Assembly (NCBI RefSeq): GCF_003105155.1
Contig: NZ_QETK01000029.1
Coordinates: 1-64,000, forward strand
DNA: 64,000 bases
Source: Pseudomonas sp. SDI
GTDB lineage: Bacteria; Pseudomonadota; Gammaproteobacteria; Pseudomonadales; Pseudomonadaceae
Direction of reading: 5' to 3'
Shown piece by piece: positions 42,279 through 51,525 of the stretch. Position numbers and translations under genes: made by a program. The notes under the pieces are model-generated. The model was given only the letters and a program-made list of their open reading frames with translations, did no database searches and had not been told where the DNA came from. Numbering within the stretch: the stretch's first letter is position 1; the number at the start of each line of letters is the position of its first letter.

Positions 42279-43754
42279 TCAGCGCTCGATCCAGGCCGTG
42301 CGCCAATCCGAACCAACGCCCGGCTCGAAGCCGTTGGCCGTTGGCGAGTACTGACGGCAGAAGCCTTCGTACGGGAATGGCTGGCACTCATAGACCTTGC
42401 CGTTTTTGACCTGTAGCACGCGCGTGCCGGCACGGTACTGGCCAATCTCTTCCGGGAAGCTGAAGTCGTAACCGCCGCTGTCGGCGGCGCTCAGCTGCAC
42501 TTCCCGCTCGTCCTGCAGCACCGTGCGGCCCTGCTTGCTGGTACCGATCAGCTTGAGCAGGTGTTTACCGGCAGTGCCTTGCACGTTCAGCTGCAACGAG
42601 GTCGTGCCGGCATCCACGGCCTGCCCGGTGGTACCGACCTGCTTGTGTTCGCTGTCATACAGCGATGCGCGAACATCCAGCTGCTGGCTGGCAAGCACCT
42701 GGAAGTCCAGCGTGGCCTTGCCTTCGCTGAGTGGGTAATCGGGCTTGAGACCCTGGATCTGCAGGTAGGCTTCGTCGATCGGCTTGAGGTCGTAGGCCAG
42801 CTCGAAGCTGCTGATGCCGGAGGCCGGCTTGGCGAACAGGGTGTTGCTGCCCAGGTTGGGCATGATCTCGCCCTGGCTGTCACGCAGCCCGGCCTTGACC
42901 TGGGTCTGGGTCAGGTTGATCTGCTTGGCCAGCGCATAGGACCAGTTGGCCGGTTGCCCTTGCTCGGCCGAGGCGATCTTCAGCGTGGTGCTGAACCCTG
43001 GGTTTTCCACACCCGCGACGAACGCCCGAGCAGTGACCTGATCGCCGATGCTCAGTTCGCGCTGCGGCTGCACCCGCCCGACTTCGTCCCATTGTGGGCC
43101 AGGCTCTTCACCGCCATCGCCGATGGTCACATCGACGACGTTGTAGAACGCATTGGCGGTGTTGTCGACGGTCCAGATCGCATAGATCACATGGTCGCCA
43201 CGGCGGTCGGCCGGCAGTTGGCAGTGGTGCAGTTCCTTGCCTGGGCCGCTGCTGCCCTCGGGTTTGTCGAACGGCGGCGTGGCGTTCCACTGCACGGTGC
43301 AGAACGGGCCCGGGTCGAACGCGGCACGGGTCAGCGGCAGGTTGGGGTTCCAGTCGCTGCGGGTGATGAAGTATTCCCAGCGCGTGGTGTTGTGACCGGC
43401 AGCGTAGTGCCAGCCGAAATCGATAGCACCCGACGCCACCTTGGTCTTGTACCAGCGGTTGGCGGCCTGCACGTCAAGCTGGGCAAAGGCATTGTTGCCA
43501 CCGCTGGCAAGCTTGCCATCCGCCGGGCCGGCCGCCGGGAAACCCTTGACGGTTTCGCCGACGCTTTGCGGCTCATATTGCGCCGCGCCGCAATCGGCGC
43601 TGAGGTTCAGGCCCTTGGCGCAGGCGTAGGCACGCGAAGGTGGATTGGCCATGTAGCCATGGGCGGCAGCCACCGAGGAGTAAACAGACGAGAGCATGAA
43701 GACGGCGCAGGACAGCCCGCCCAGCACAGAGAGACCGACTTTTTTTGTTTCCAT
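42279..43754 (-). CDS. gbpA: Chitin-type lytic polysaccharide monooxygenase (AA10, GbpA)
   Basis: A 491-residue secreted copper enzyme that cleaves crystalline chitin oxidatively. The signal peptide ends in SSVAAA, leaving H32 (HGYMANPPSRAYACAKG) as mature residue 1. H32 and H121 (AAGHNTTRWEYFITR) form the histidine brace. GbpA-type middle domains follow (about residues 230-430). The C-terminus has a CBM73-like chitin-binding module (YRAGTRVLQVKNGKVYECQP...). ATG 43754 with AGGAAG upstream is preferred over a TTG at 43778. The gene heads the block leading into the gsp operon, so it is the obvious T2SS substrate candidate. Confidence 0.92.
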   Translation of the reverse strand: METKKVGLSVLGGLSCAVFMLSSVYSSVAAAHGYMANPPSRAYACAKGLNLSADCGAAQYEPQSVGETVKGFPAAGPADGKLASGGNNAFAQLDVQAANRWYKTKVASGAIDFGWHYAAGHNTTRWEYFITRSDWNPNLPLTRAAFDPGPFCTVQWNATPPFDKPEGSSGPGKELHHCQLPADRRGDHVIYAIWTVDNTANAFYNVVDVTIGDGGEEPGPQWDEVGRVQPQRELSIGDQVTARAFVAGVENPGFSTTLKIASAEQGQPANWSYALAKQINLTQTQVKAGLRDSQGEIMPNLGSNTLFAKPASGISSFELAYDLKPIDEAYLQIQGLKPDYPLSEGKATLDFQVLASQQLDVRASLYDSEHKQVGTTGQAVDAGTTSLQLNVQGTAGKHLLKLIGTSKQGRTVLQDEREVQLSAADSGGYDFSFPEEIGQYRAGTRVLQVKNGKVYECQPFPYEGFCRQYSPTANGFEPGVGSDWRTAWIER

Positions 43755-43906
43755 TTTTATTACGCTTCCTGAGGTCAAAGTCTTACAACTAGAAGATGCG
43801 CAAGATTATGGAAACTCTCTAAATGGCGAAGTCGGACCATTCTCCATATGGCGTAGGAACTTTCTCTAATATTGCCAGCAGGAACCGACACACCCCTGCA
43901 GAAAAC

Positions 43907-43934
43907 AAAAAGCCCGGCATATGCCGGGCTTTTT
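43907..43934 (-). terminator. Rho-independent terminator of hemE (28-bp perfect palindrome)
   Basis: AAAAAGCCCGGCAT pairs with ATGCCGGGCTTTTT; T-runs occur on both strands. It lies 18 bases after the hemE stop and insulates hemE from gbpA. Confidence 0.92.
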
Positions 43935-43951
43935 GAAACGACTGGATACGT

Positions 43952-45016
43952 TTAACCGTGGTACTGCGCCGACAACTCGTGCACGGCATTGATGAACGCG
44001 CCGGCATGCGCAGGGTCGACCTCCGGGGTAATCCCGTGGCCGAGGTTGAACACATGCCCGGACCCCTTGCCATAACTGGCAAGGATGCGCCCGACTTCGG
44101 CGCGAATCGCTTCCGGTTTGGCGTAGAGCACGGTCGGGTCCATGTTGCCCTGCAGCGCCACTTTGTGGCCAACGCGCTGACGCGCCTCGCCGATATCGCA
44201 GGTCCAGTCCAGGCCCAGCGCGTCGGCACCGGCATCGGCGATGCTTTCCAGCCACAGGCCGCCGTTCTTGGTGAAGAGGATCACCGGCACCTTGCGCCCT
44301 TCGTGCTCGCGAATCAGGCCACTGACGATCTTGCGCATGTAGGCCAGGGAGAACTCCTGATAGGCCGCCGCCGACAGGTTGCCACCCCAGGTGTCGAAGA
44401 TCTGCACCGCTTGCGCACCGGCCAGGATCTGCCCGTTGAGGTAGCTGATCACCGACTGCGCCAGCTTGTCGAGCAGCAGGTGCATGGCCTGCGGATTGTC
44501 ATAGAGCATGGCCTTGGTTTTGCGGAAGTCTTTCGACGAGCCGCCTTCGACCATGTAGGTGGCCAGGGTCCACGGGCTACCCGAGAAACCGATCAGCGGC
44601 ACCCGGCCGTTCAGTTCACGGCGGATGGTGCTGACCGCGTCCATCACGTAGCCGAGGTCTTTCTGCGGATCGGGAATCGGCAGCGCCTCGATGTCGGCCA
44701 GGGTGCTGACGACCTTCTTGAAACGCGGGCCTTCGCCGGTTTCGAAGTACAGGCCCTGGCCCATGGCGTCGGGGATGGTGAGGATGTCGGAGAAGAGGAT
44801 CGCGGCGTCCAGCGGGTAACGGTCCAGCGGCTGCAGGGTGACTTCGCAGGCGAACTGCGGGTTCATGCACAGGCTCATGAAGTCACCGGCCTTGGCACGG
44901 CTGGCGCGGTATTCCGGCAGGTAGCGGCCGGCTTGGCGCATCATCCAGACAGGCGTGACGTCTACGGGTTGCTTGAGCAGTGCACGCAGGAAACGATCGT
45001 TCTTCAGGGCAGTCAT
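43952..45016 (-). CDS. hemE: Uroporphyrinogen decarboxylase
   Basis: A 354-residue cytoplasmic enzyme decarboxylating the four acetate side chains of uroporphyrinogen III to give coproporphyrinogen III. It carries both family signatures, PVWMMRQAGRYLPEYR near residue 30 and GFSGSPWTLATYMVEG near residue 144. The length is standard. It is a single gene between two strong terminators. Confidence 0.97.
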   Translation of the reverse strand: MTALKNDRFLRALLKQPVDVTPVWMMRQAGRYLPEYRASRAKAGDFMSLCMNPQFACEVTLQPLDRYPLDAAILFSDILTIPDAMGQGLYFETGEGPRFKKVVSTLADIEALPIPDPQKDLGYVMDAVSTIRRELNGRVPLIGFSGSPWTLATYMVEGGSSKDFRKTKAMLYDNPQAMHLLLDKLAQSVISYLNGQILAGAQAVQIFDTWGGNLSAAAYQEFSLAYMRKIVSGLIREHEGRKVPVILFTKNGGLWLESIADAGADALGLDWTCDIGEARQRVGHKVALQGNMDPTVLYAKPEAIRAEVGRILASYGKGSGHVFNLGHGITPEVDPAHAGAFINAVHELSAQYHG

Positions 45017-45063
45017 GTCGGCATCCGGAAAAAAAGTGCGGGCATTTTCTCAGACACCAACAG

Positions 45064-45091
45064 AAAAGGCACGGTTAGAACCGTGCCTTTT
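45064..45091 (-). terminator. Rho-independent terminator between gltD and hemE
   Basis: AAAAGGCACGGTT pairs with AACCGTGCCTTTT across a 2-base loop, ending in T-runs on both strands. It closes the gltB-gltD transcript. Confidence 0.9.
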
Positions 45092-45168
45092 GTCTATTGG
45101 GATGAGGTGGATCAATAGATTTTGCTAAACACAGGTTCCAAGGAGCGAGCTCATCCCACGATGCTTTT

Positions 45169-46587
45169 TCAGACGCCCAGGTAATCCAGAATCCCCTCGG
45201 CCGCATTACGCCCCTCGAAGATTGCCGTCACCACCAGGTCGGACCCGCGCACCATGTCGCCACCGGCGAAGATCTTCGGGTTGCTGGTCTGGTGCTTGTA
45301 GGCACCCTGCTCCGGCGCCACTACACGGCCCTGGCTGTCGGTCTGGATGCTGAACTGCTCGAACCACGGCGCCGGGCTCGGGCGGAAACCGAAGGCGATC
45401 ACCACGGCGTCGGCCGGGATGATTTCCTCGGAACCGGGAATCGGCTCGGGGCTGCGCCGGCCACGGGCATCCGGCTCGCCGAGACGGGTCTCGACCACCT
45501 TCACGCCTTCGACCTTGTCCTCGCCGACAATCGCAATCGGCTGGCGGTTGTAGAGGAACTTGACCCCTTCTTCCTTGGCGTTCTTCACCTCTTTGCGCGA
45601 GCCCGGCATGTTCGCCTCGTCGCGCCGATAAGCACAGGTCACCGCTTTGGCGCCCTGGCGAATCGAGGTGCGGTTGCAGTCCATCGCGGTGTCGCCACCG
45701 CCGAGCACCACGACCTTCTTGCCTTTCATGTCGACGAAGTCTTCCGGCGACTTTTCAAAGCCCAGGTTACGGTTGACGTTGGCTACCAGGAAGTCCAGCG
45801 CATCATGCACGCCCGGCAGGTCTTCGCCCGGGAAACCGCCCTTCATGTAGGTGTAGGTGCCCATGCCCATGAACACTGCATCGAACTCTTCGAGCAGCTG
45901 TTCCATGCTGATGTCCTTGCCCACCTCGGTGTTCAGGCGGAACTCGATGCCCATGCCGCTGAAGACTTCGCGGCGATTGCTCAGCACGGTCTTTTCCAGC
46001 TTGAACTCGGGGATACCGAAGGTCAGCAGGCCACCAATTTCCGGGTTGCGGTCGAACACCACCGGGGTGACCCCGCCACGCACCAGCACGTCGGCACAGC
46101 CCAGGCCGGCCGGGCCGGCACCGATGATCGCGACACGCTTGCCGGTCGGCTTGACCTTGGACATGTCCGGGCGCCAGCCCATGGCGAAGGCGGTGTCGGT
46201 GATGTACTTCTCCACCGAACCGATGGTGACCGCGCCAAAGCCGTCGTTGAGGGTGCAGGCACCCTCGCACAGGCGGTCCTGCGGGCACACCCGGCCGCAG
46301 ACTTCCGGCAGGGTGTTGGTCTGGTGCGACAGTTCCGCCGCCGCCAGGATGTTGCCCTCGGACACCAGCTTCAACCAGTTCGGAATGAAGTTGTGCACCG
46401 GGCACTTCCATTCGCAGTACGGGTTGCCGCAGCCCAGGCAGCGGTGGGCCTGCTCGGCCGACTGCTGGGGCTTGAACGGTTCGTAGATCTCGACGAACTC
46501 TTTTTTACGTTGGCGCAACAGCTTCTTTTTCGGATCCTTGCGACCGACCTCGATGAACTGGAAGTCATTACTCAGACGTTCAGCCAT
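45169..46587 (-). CDS. gltD: Glutamate synthase (NADPH) small subunit
   Basis: A 472-residue flavoprotein supplying electrons to GltB. N-terminal cysteine clusters for 4Fe-4S (CLGCGNPYCEWKCP; CGRVCPQDRLCEGAC), the FAD motif IIGAGPAGLGCADVL and the NADPH motif VVLGGGDTAMDCNRTS are present. ATG 46587 with AGAGG upstream is chosen over the TTG two codons earlier. It is co-transcribed with gltB across an inverted-repeat element. Confidence 0.97.
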   Translation of the reverse strand: MAERLSNDFQFIEVGRKDPKKKLLRQRKKEFVEIYEPFKPQQSAEQAHRCLGCGNPYCEWKCPVHNFIPNWLKLVSEGNILAAAELSHQTNTLPEVCGRVCPQDRLCEGACTLNDGFGAVTIGSVEKYITDTAFAMGWRPDMSKVKPTGKRVAIIGAGPAGLGCADVLVRGGVTPVVFDRNPEIGGLLTFGIPEFKLEKTVLSNRREVFSGMGIEFRLNTEVGKDISMEQLLEEFDAVFMGMGTYTYMKGGFPGEDLPGVHDALDFLVANVNRNLGFEKSPEDFVDMKGKKVVVLGGGDTAMDCNRTSIRQGAKAVTCAYRRDEANMPGSRKEVKNAKEEGVKFLYNRQPIAIVGEDKVEGVKVVETRLGEPDARGRRSPEPIPGSEEIIPADAVVIAFGFRPSPAPWFEQFSIQTDSQGRVVAPEQGAYKHQTSNPKIFAGGDMVRGSDLVVTAIFEGRNAAEGILDYLGV

Positions 46588-46605
46588 GTTCAAAACCTCT
46601 TAGCA

Positions 46606-46690
46606 GCAGCTTCAAGCGGCAAGCCTGAAGCTGCAAGAATCTTTACGCCCGCTCAATCTGCACCACTTGCAGCTTGAAGCTTGCAGCGGC
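46606..46690. repeat. Intercistronic inverted-repeat element, copy 2 (gltB/gltD)
   Basis: The arms CTTCAAGCGGCAAGCCTGAA and ACTTGCAGCTTGAAGCTTGC match the arms of the element at 17507-17635, with a shorter, unrelated middle. It is able to fold into a long hairpin in the gltB-gltD mRNA. Confidence 0.65.
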
Positions 46691-49600
46691 TTATTGCGGG
46701 TTGGCACGGGTGCTGGACAGCAGGTTCTTCAGGCTCGCCGCCTTCGGCTTCACCAGCCAGAAGCGACGCACGTAATCGTCCAGGTTTTCCCAGAGCTCAC
46801 GGCCCCACTCGCTGCCGGTTTCCTCGACGTATTCGCCGAGGACGCGGGACAGATGGCTGCGATAAGCCTCCATCGCCTCGCCGCTGATGCGCTGGATTTC
46901 CACCAGTTCGTGGTTGACCTTGTCAACAAAGCTGTTGTCCTGGTCGAGCACGTAGGCGAAACCACCGGTCATCCCGGAGCCGAAGTTGTAACCGGTCTTG
47001 CCCAGAACGCAGACAAAGCCGCCGGTCATGTATTCACAGCAGTGGTCGCCGGTGCCTTCGACAATGGCGTGGGCACCGGAGTTGCGCACGGCGAAGCGTT
47101 CGCCGGCCGTACCGGCAGCAAACAGCTTGCCGCCCGTGGCGCCATACAGACAGGTGTTGCCGACGATGGCGCTGTGCTGAGTCGCGAACGGGCTGCCCGC
47201 AGGCGGCACGATCACCAGCTTGCCACCGGTCATGCCTTTACCGACGTAGTCGTTGGCATCACCTTCGAGGTACATGTTCAGGCCGCCAGCGTTCCACACG
47301 CCAAAGCTCTGCCCGGCCGTGCCCTTGAAGCGGAAGGTCAGTGGCGCCTTGGCCATGCCCTGGTTGCCGTGCAGGCGGGCGATTTCGCCGGAGATCCGCG
47401 CGCCGATGGAGCGGTCGCAGTTGCAGATATCCAGTTCGAATTCACCGCCGGCCAGGTCGCGGATCGCCGGCAGGGCCATCTGCACCATCTTCTCGGCCAG
47501 CACGCCCTTGTCGAACGGCGGGTTACGGTCGACTTCACAGAACTGCGGCTTGTCGGCCGGCACGTGCGGGCTGCCGAGCAACGGGCTGAGGTCGAGGTGT
47601 TTCTGCTTCTCGGTTTCGCCCGGGAGCATTTCCAGCAGGTCGGTACGCCCGATCAGCTCGCCGAGGCTGCGCACCCCAAGCTTGGCCAGCCATTCGCGGG
47701 TTTCTTCGGCGACGTAGGTGAAGAAATTCACCACCATGTCGACGGTGCCGATGTAGTGATCCTTGCGCAGCTTGTCGTTCTGCGTGGCGACGCCAGTGGC
47801 GCAGTTGTTCAGGTGACAGATACGCAGGTATTTGCAGCCCAGGGCGATCATCGGTGCGGTGCCGAAGCCGAAGCTTTCGGCGCCGAGGATGGCGGCCTTG
47901 ATCACGTCGAGGCCGGTTTTCAGGCCGCCGTCGGTCTGCACCCGCACCTTGCCGCGCAGGTCGTTGCCGCGCAGGGTCTGGTGGGTCTCGGCCAGGCCCA
48001 GTTCCCACGGGGCGCCAGCGTACTTGATCGAGGTCAGCGGCGAAGCGCCAGTGCCACCGTCGTAACCGGAAATGGTGATCAGGTCGGCGTAGGCCTTGGC
48101 CACACCGGCGGCAATGGTGCCCACGCCGGCTTCGGCGACCAGCTTGACCGACACCAGTGCCTGCGGGTTGACCTGCTTGAGGTCGAAGATCAGTTGCGAC
48201 AGGTCTTCGATCGAGTAGATGTCATGGTGCGGCGGTGGCGAGATCAAGGTCACGCCCGGCACCGCGTAGCGCAGCTTGGCGATCAGGCCGTTGACCTTGC
48301 CGCCGGGCAGCTGGCCACCCTCGCCCGGTTTGGCACCCTGGGCCACCTTGATCTGCAGCACTTCGGCGTTCACCAGGTACTCGGGTGTGACCCCGAAGCG
48401 GCCGGTGGCGACCTGCTTGATCTTCGAGCTTTTGATCGTGCCGTAGCGGGCCGGGTCTTCGCCGCCCTCACCGGAGTTGGAACGCGCGCCCAGGCGGTTC
48501 ATCGCTTCGGCCAGCGCTTCGTGGGCTTCCGGCGACAGCGCACCGAGGGAGATCCCGGCCGAGTCGAAGCGCTTGAGGATCGCTTCCAGCGGCTCGACGT
48601 CGCTCAACGCCAGCGGCTGTTCGGCGACCTTGACCTGCAACAGGTCGCGGATCATCGACACCGGACGCTTATCGACCAGCGCGGTGTACTCCTTGAACTT
48701 GGCGTAGTCGCCCTGCTGCACGGCGGCTTGCAGGGTGTTGACCACATCCGGGTTATAGGCATGGTATTCGCCCCCGTGGACGAACTTCAGCAGGCCGCCC
48801 TGCTGGATCGGCTTGCGCGGGCTCCAGGCTTCAGCGGCGAGCAGCTTCTGCTCGTTCTCGATGTCGACGAAACGCGCACCCTTGAGGCGGCTGGCGACAC
48901 CCTTGAAGCTCAAGGCAACCACTTCTTCCGACAGGCCGACCGCTTCGAACAGCTGGGCGCCACGGTAGGAACCGACGGTCGAGATGCCCATCTTCGAGAG
49001 GATCTTCAACAGGCCCTTGGAGATGCCCTTGCGGTAGTACTTGAAGACTTCGTCCAGGTCGCCCAGCACTTCGCCGGTGCGGATCAGGTCGGCCAGCACT
49101 TCATAGGCCAGGTACGGGTAGACCGCCGAGGCACCGAAGCCGATCAGCACGGCAAAGTGATGCGGGTCGCGGGCGGTGGCGGTCTCGACCAGGATGTTGC
49201 TGTCGCAACGCAGGCCCAGGTCGGTGAGGCGGTGATGCACCGCGCCCACCGCCAGCGAGGCGTGCGCCGGCAGTTTGCCCGGCGCAATATGGCGGTCGCT
49301 GAGCACCAGCTGGGTCTTGCCGGCACGGACAGCCTCTTCGGCCTGGTCGGCAATATTGCGGATGGCCGCTTCCAGGCCGATGCTCTCGTCGTAGTTGAGG
49401 TCGATCAGCTGACGCTCGAAACCCGGACGGTCGAGGTTCATCAGCGAGCGCCATTTGGCCGGCGAGATCACCGGCGAGCTGAGGATCACCCGCGAGGCGT
49501 GCTCGGGGGATTCCTGGAAGATGTTGCGCTCGGCACCGAGGCAGATCTCCAGCGACATGACGATGGCTTCACGCAGCGGGTCGATCGGCGGGTTGGTAAC

Positions 49601-51136
49601 CTGGGCGAACTGCTGACGGAAGTAGTCGTAGGTCGAGCGCACGCGCTGCGACAGGATTGCCATCGGCGTGTCGTCGCCCATCGAGCCGACCGCTTCCTGG
49701 CCCTGCTCGCCGAGCGGACGCAGCACCTGGTCGCGCTCCTCGAAGGTGACCTGGAACATCTTCATGTATTGCTTGAGCTGATCGGTGTCGTAGCTCGCGG
49801 CGCCCTGGTCGTCGCTCAGGTCGGCCTGAATGCGCAGGGCATTCTGGCGCAGCCAGCGCTTGTACGGGTGGCGCGACTTGAGGCGGTTGTCGATGGCGTC
49901 GGTGTCGAGGATCTGCCCGGTTTCGGTGTCCACGGCAAAGATCTGCCCCGGGCCCACGCGGCCCTTGGCAATGACGTCTTCCGGCTTGTAGTTCCACACG
50001 CCGATTTCCGAGGCGAGGGTGATGTAGCCGTTCTTGGTGGTCACCCAGCGCGCCGGGCGCAGGCCGTTGCGGTCGAGCAGGCACACCGCGTGGCGACCTT
50101 CGGTCAATACCACGCCGGCCGGGCCGTCCCAGGCTTCCATGTGCATGGAGTTGTATTCGTAGAACGCGCGCAGGTCGGCGTCCATGGTTTCGACGTTCTG
50201 CCACGCTGGCGGAATGATCATGCGCACGCCGCGGAACAGGTCGATGCCGCCGGTCACCATCAGTTCGAGCATGTTGTCCATGCTGGAGGAGTCGGAGCCG
50301 ACGCGATTGACCAGCGGGCCGAGCTCTTCGAGGTCGGGGATCAGTTCGTTGGCGAACTTGGTCCGCCGCGCCTGGGCCCAGTTGCGGTTACCGGTAATGG
50401 TGTTGATCTCGCCGTTGTGGGCGAGAAAGCGGAACGGCTGCGCCAGCGGCCATTTCGGCAGGGTGTTGGTGGAGAAGCGCTGGTGGAACACGCAGATCGC
50501 GGTTTGCAGGCGCTGATCACCCAGGTCTGGATAAAACGCGGCGAGGTCCGCCGGCATCATCAGGCCTTTGTAGATGATGGTCTTGTGCGAAAAGCTGCAG
50601 ATGTAGTGGTCGGTGTCGGCGGCGTTGGCCACCGAGGAGCGACGCCGGGCACTGAACAGCTTGATCGCGAACGCCTGATCGCTGAGGCCTTCGCCACCGA
50701 CGAACACCTGCTCGATCTGCGGCAGGCGCTCCAGGGCCAGGCGGCCGAGGACGCTGGTGTCGATCGGCACCTTGCGCCAGCCTACCAGTTGCAGGCCCGC
50801 GGCGAGGATCTCGCGGTTCATGTTGTCGCGCGCCGCTTCGGCTTTGGCGTTGTCCTGATTGAAGAACACCATGCCGACCGCGTACTGCTTCGGTAGCTCG
50901 CTACCGAACTGCTCGCGGGCAACCGCACGCAGGAACTGATCGGGCTTCTGCATCAGCAGACCGCAACCGTCGCCGGTTTTGCCGTCGGCGTTGATCCCAC
51001 CGCGGTGGGTCATGCAGGTCAGGGCCTCGATGGCCGTTGTCAGAAGGTGGTGGCTGGGTTCGCCCGTCATATGGGCGATCAGGCCGAAACCACAGTTATC
51101 CTTGAATTCTTCGGGATGGTACAGACCTGTTTTCAT
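46691..51136 (-). CDS. gltB: Glutamate synthase (NADPH) large subunit
   Basis: A 1481-residue enzyme converting glutamine and 2-oxoglutarate to two glutamates. The N-terminus MKTGLYHPEEFKDNCGFGLI places the amidotransferase cysteine (C15) after a short propeptide. The central and FMN domains include the 3Fe-4S cluster loop CKYLRICHLNNCATGV. The C-terminal GXGXG beta-helix repeats carry GGFAYVLDQD. ATG 51136 is used because only this start gives the standard propeptide. It forms an operon with gltD. Confidence 0.97.
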   Translation of the reverse strand: MKTGLYHPEEFKDNCGFGLIAHMTGEPSHHLLTTAIEALTCMTHRGGINADGKTGDGCGLLMQKPDQFLRAVAREQFGSELPKQYAVGMVFFNQDNAKAEAARDNMNREILAAGLQLVGWRKVPIDTSVLGRLALERLPQIEQVFVGGEGLSDQAFAIKLFSARRRSSVANAADTDHYICSFSHKTIIYKGLMMPADLAAFYPDLGDQRLQTAICVFHQRFSTNTLPKWPLAQPFRFLAHNGEINTITGNRNWAQARRTKFANELIPDLEELGPLVNRVGSDSSSMDNMLELMVTGGIDLFRGVRMIIPPAWQNVETMDADLRAFYEYNSMHMEAWDGPAGVVLTEGRHAVCLLDRNGLRPARWVTTKNGYITLASEIGVWNYKPEDVIAKGRVGPGQIFAVDTETGQILDTDAIDNRLKSRHPYKRWLRQNALRIQADLSDDQGAASYDTDQLKQYMKMFQVTFEERDQVLRPLGEQGQEAVGSMGDDTPMAILSQRVRSTYDYFRQQFAQVTNPPIDPLREAIVMSLEICLGAERNIFQESPEHASRVILSSPVISPAKWRSLMNLDRPGFERQLIDLNYDESIGLEAAIRNIADQAEEAVRAGKTQLVLSDRHIAPGKLPAHASLAVGAVHHRLTDLGLRCDSNILVETATARDPHHFAVLIGFGASAVYPYLAYEVLADLIRTGEVLGDLDEVFKYYRKGISKGLLKILSKMGISTVGSYRGAQLFEAVGLSEEVVALSFKGVASRLKGARFVDIENEQKLLAAEAWSPRKPIQQGGLLKFVHGGEYHAYNPDVVNTLQAAVQQGDYAKFKEYTALVDKRPVSMIRDLLQVKVAEQPLALSDVEPLEAILKRFDSAGISLGALSPEAHEALAEAMNRLGARSNSGEGGEDPARYGTIKSSKIKQVATGRFGVTPEYLVNAEVLQIKVAQGAKPGEGGQLPGGKVNGLIAKLRYAVPGVTLISPPPHHDIYSIEDLSQLIFDLKQVNPQALVSVKLVAEAGVGTIAAGVAKAYADLITISGYDGGTGASPLTSIKYAGAPWELGLAETHQTLRGNDLRGKVRVQTDGGLKTGLDVIKAAILGAESFGFGTAPMIALGCKYLRICHLNNCATGVATQNDKLRKDHYIGTVDMVVNFFTYVAEETREWLAKLGVRSLGELIGRTDLLEMLPGETEKQKHLDLSPLLGSPHVPADKPQFCEVDRNPPFDKGVLAEKMVQMALPAIRDLAGGEFELDICNCDRSIGARISGEIARLHGNQGMAKAPLTFRFKGTAGQSFGVWNAGGLNMYLEGDANDYVGKGMTGGKLVIVPPAGSPFATQHSAIVGNTCLYGATGGKLFAAGTAGERFAVRNSGAHAIVEGTGDHCCEYMTGGFVCVLGKTGYNFGSGMTGGFAYVLDQDNSFVDKVNHELVEIQRISGEAMEAYRSHLSRVLGEYVEETGSEWGRELWENLDDYVRRFWLVKPKAASLKNLLSSTRANPQ

Positions 51137-51439
51137 AGACACTTTCTCACCAGGTTCGCCTCTCACCAAGGCAAATCTCTTTTTAGTACAACCACTTACC
51201 ATCCACGCCGAACGAATGCCAGCTTTGCGGGGTAAAAGTGAAGCCAGAACATGGAGCAATTGCGGCACAGTGTTGCACAGCGACAGTGACGCTCACAAAT
51301 TTACTGACGAATCAGTGAAAATTCATGTCGCATTTTTGAATGTTTTTAAACCATGCACCGTGGTAACGGCTTCGGCTTGAGTCTGAAGCGTTTCAGCCTG
51401 AACTGCAATATGGCTTGTGGCCGGCAGTCTGGGACAGAA
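51137..51439. other. gltB upstream region
   Basis: About 300 bases without a supported gene, between the gltB start and the terminator of the upstream AAA/SPOR gene. It is more AT-rich than its surroundings and should contain the gltBD promoter; I cannot place -35/-10 boxes with confidence. Confidence 0.4.
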
Positions 51440-51469
51440 AAGCCTGCCGCGTAATGACGCAGCAGGCTT
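51440..51469 (-). terminator. Rho-independent terminator of the aroK-aroB-SPOR transcript
   Basis: On the minus strand AAGCCTGCTGCGT and ACGCGGCAGGCTT pair around CATT, followed by TTTTCTG. It lies 56 bases after the stop of the AAA/SPOR gene. Confidence 0.88.
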
Positions 51470-51525
51470 GACCGGGATTCAGGAGTCGCTCAGCAGGTGG
51501 CGGGGGTAGTGCCACCAGGCTATTT

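Noticed and set aside
46667..50896. 1409-codon plus-strand open frame
   Set aside because: Antisense shadow of gltB; the translation has no family features, while gltB is unmistakable on the other strand.
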